DNA of 5,982 nt from Clostridiales bacterium (GTDB lineage Bacteria; Bacillota; Clostridia; Oscillospirales; Acutalibacteraceae), in NCBI GenBank assembly GCA_019421725.1, contig JAHZES010000007.1, forward strand, positions 1 through 5,982. The letters run 5' to 3'. The notes under the pieces are model-generated. The model was not told where the DNA came from, ran no database searches, and saw only the letters and a list, made by a program, of their open reading frames with translations. The first letter of the stretch is position 1. Each line of letters starts with the position of its first letter. Both the position numbers and the translations under genes were made by a program. Positions 5,750 to 5,982 of this stretch are shown piece after piece.

Positions 5750-5982
5750 ATGAAAAAACAGTACCACTTCTTTGCAATGGCTTCCCGTATGAAGCACATT
5801 AACCGCTGGGGGCTGATGCGCAATACCCACAGCGAGAGCCTGAGCGAGCACAGCCACGAAACCGCGGTTCTGGCGCATGCGCTGGCAATTTTGGAAAACA
5901 GCCGTTTCGGCGGGGATTATGACCCGGACCATGCCGCGGCGATGGCGCTTTTTCACGACACGACCGAAATTATTACCGGAGA
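5750..5982 (+). CDS. yfbR: YfbR-like HD-domain 5'-deoxynucleotidase, 5' end only
   Basis: The visible 77 residues start MKKQYHFFAMASRMKHINRW and closely follow E. coli YfbR, a cytoplasmic metal-dependent HD-domain phosphohydrolase that removes the 5'-phosphate from deoxyribonucleoside monophosphates in nucleotide salvage. RW at 19-20 matches the substrate-contacting R18-W19 of E. coli YfbR as I recall it. 'SEHSHETA' supplies the first metal-binding histidine (H34), 'LFHD' (67-70) supplies the HD pair H69-D70, and E73 matches the catalytic-site Glu. All are shifted by one residue from the E. coli numbering, so no active-site residue visible here is missing. The gene runs off the right edge; about 60% of a usual protein of about 200 aa lies outside. 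It has its own consensus promoter and is divergent from the glycosylation operon, so a functional link is not implied. Confidence 0.92.
   Translation, partial: MKKQYHFFAMASRMKHINRWGLMRNTHSESLSEHSHETAVLAHALAILENSRFGGDYDPDHAAAMALFHDTTEIITG

Noticed and set aside
5527..5823. A 99-residue N-terminal extension of the first GT-C protein
   Set aside because: The extension would start inside the divergent nucleotidase gene and cross both promoters. A better start with AAAGGA upstream and a family-like N-terminus exists at 5526.
5639..5956. A 105-codon minus-strand frame opposite yfbR and its promoter
   Set aside because: It covers a consensus promoter and the conserved HD-domain coding sequence of the opposite strand and shows no domain of its own.

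Overview
The window looks like chromosomal DNA of a moderately GC-rich Gram-positive bacterium of the Clostridia, possibly an Oscillospiraceae/Ruminococcaceae-type organism. The grounds are Bacillus-style -35/-10 promoters, purine-rich ribosome binding sites, YfhO-type and CsbB/GtrB-type envelope glycosylation proteins, and strong codon bias. Taxonomy is inferred from gene content and style, not from a marker gene. I see no insertion sequence, phage gene, CRISPR array, tRNA or rRNA.

Layout. (1) Positions 2-511 (+) hold the 3' part of a class I SAM-dependent methyltransferase gene. The reading frame is otherwise intact but carries an in-frame TAG at 44-46, inside the conserved 'SQxFHW' segment, so the gene appears to be broken by one nonsense change. 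(2) A long perfect stem-loop (526-564) with U-runs on both sides separates this gene from the convergent operon and should act as a bidirectional terminator. (3) Positions 627-5526 (-) hold a three-gene operon, transcribed right to left: a Gpi18/COG5542-like GT-C membrane glycosyltransferase (433 aa), a YfhO-family GT-C membrane protein (849 aa) joined to it by an ATGA overlap, and, after a 101-nt gap, a CsbB/GtrB-like polyprenyl-phosphate glycosyltransferase (316 aa). (4) Positions 5527-5749 are a compact divergent regulatory region with two near-consensus promoters, both with 17-nt spacers, placed back to back. (5) From 5750 (+) the 5' end of a YfbR-like HD-domain 5'-nucleotidase gene runs off the window.

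How the genes may work together. In the known three-component scheme (GtrA/GtrB/Gtr in phage serotype conversion; CsbB-YfhO in Bacillus lipoteichoic acid glycosylation), a GtrB/CsbB enzyme loads a sugar onto undecaprenyl phosphate inside the cell, a flippase turns it outward, and a multi-membrane-spanning GT-C enzyme transfers the sugar to a surface polymer or protein. The operon supplies one lipid-sugar synthase and two different GT-C proteins, but no visible GtrA/GtcA-type flippase. The acceptor and the sugar cannot be read from the sequence.

The points most worth a second look are the amber codon in the methyltransferase, the two-GT-C/one-donor-synthase operon, and the operon's 5' leader, which carries two directly abutting hairpins, one with a UUCG tetraloop. 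I did not find clear evidence of a wholly undescribed system.
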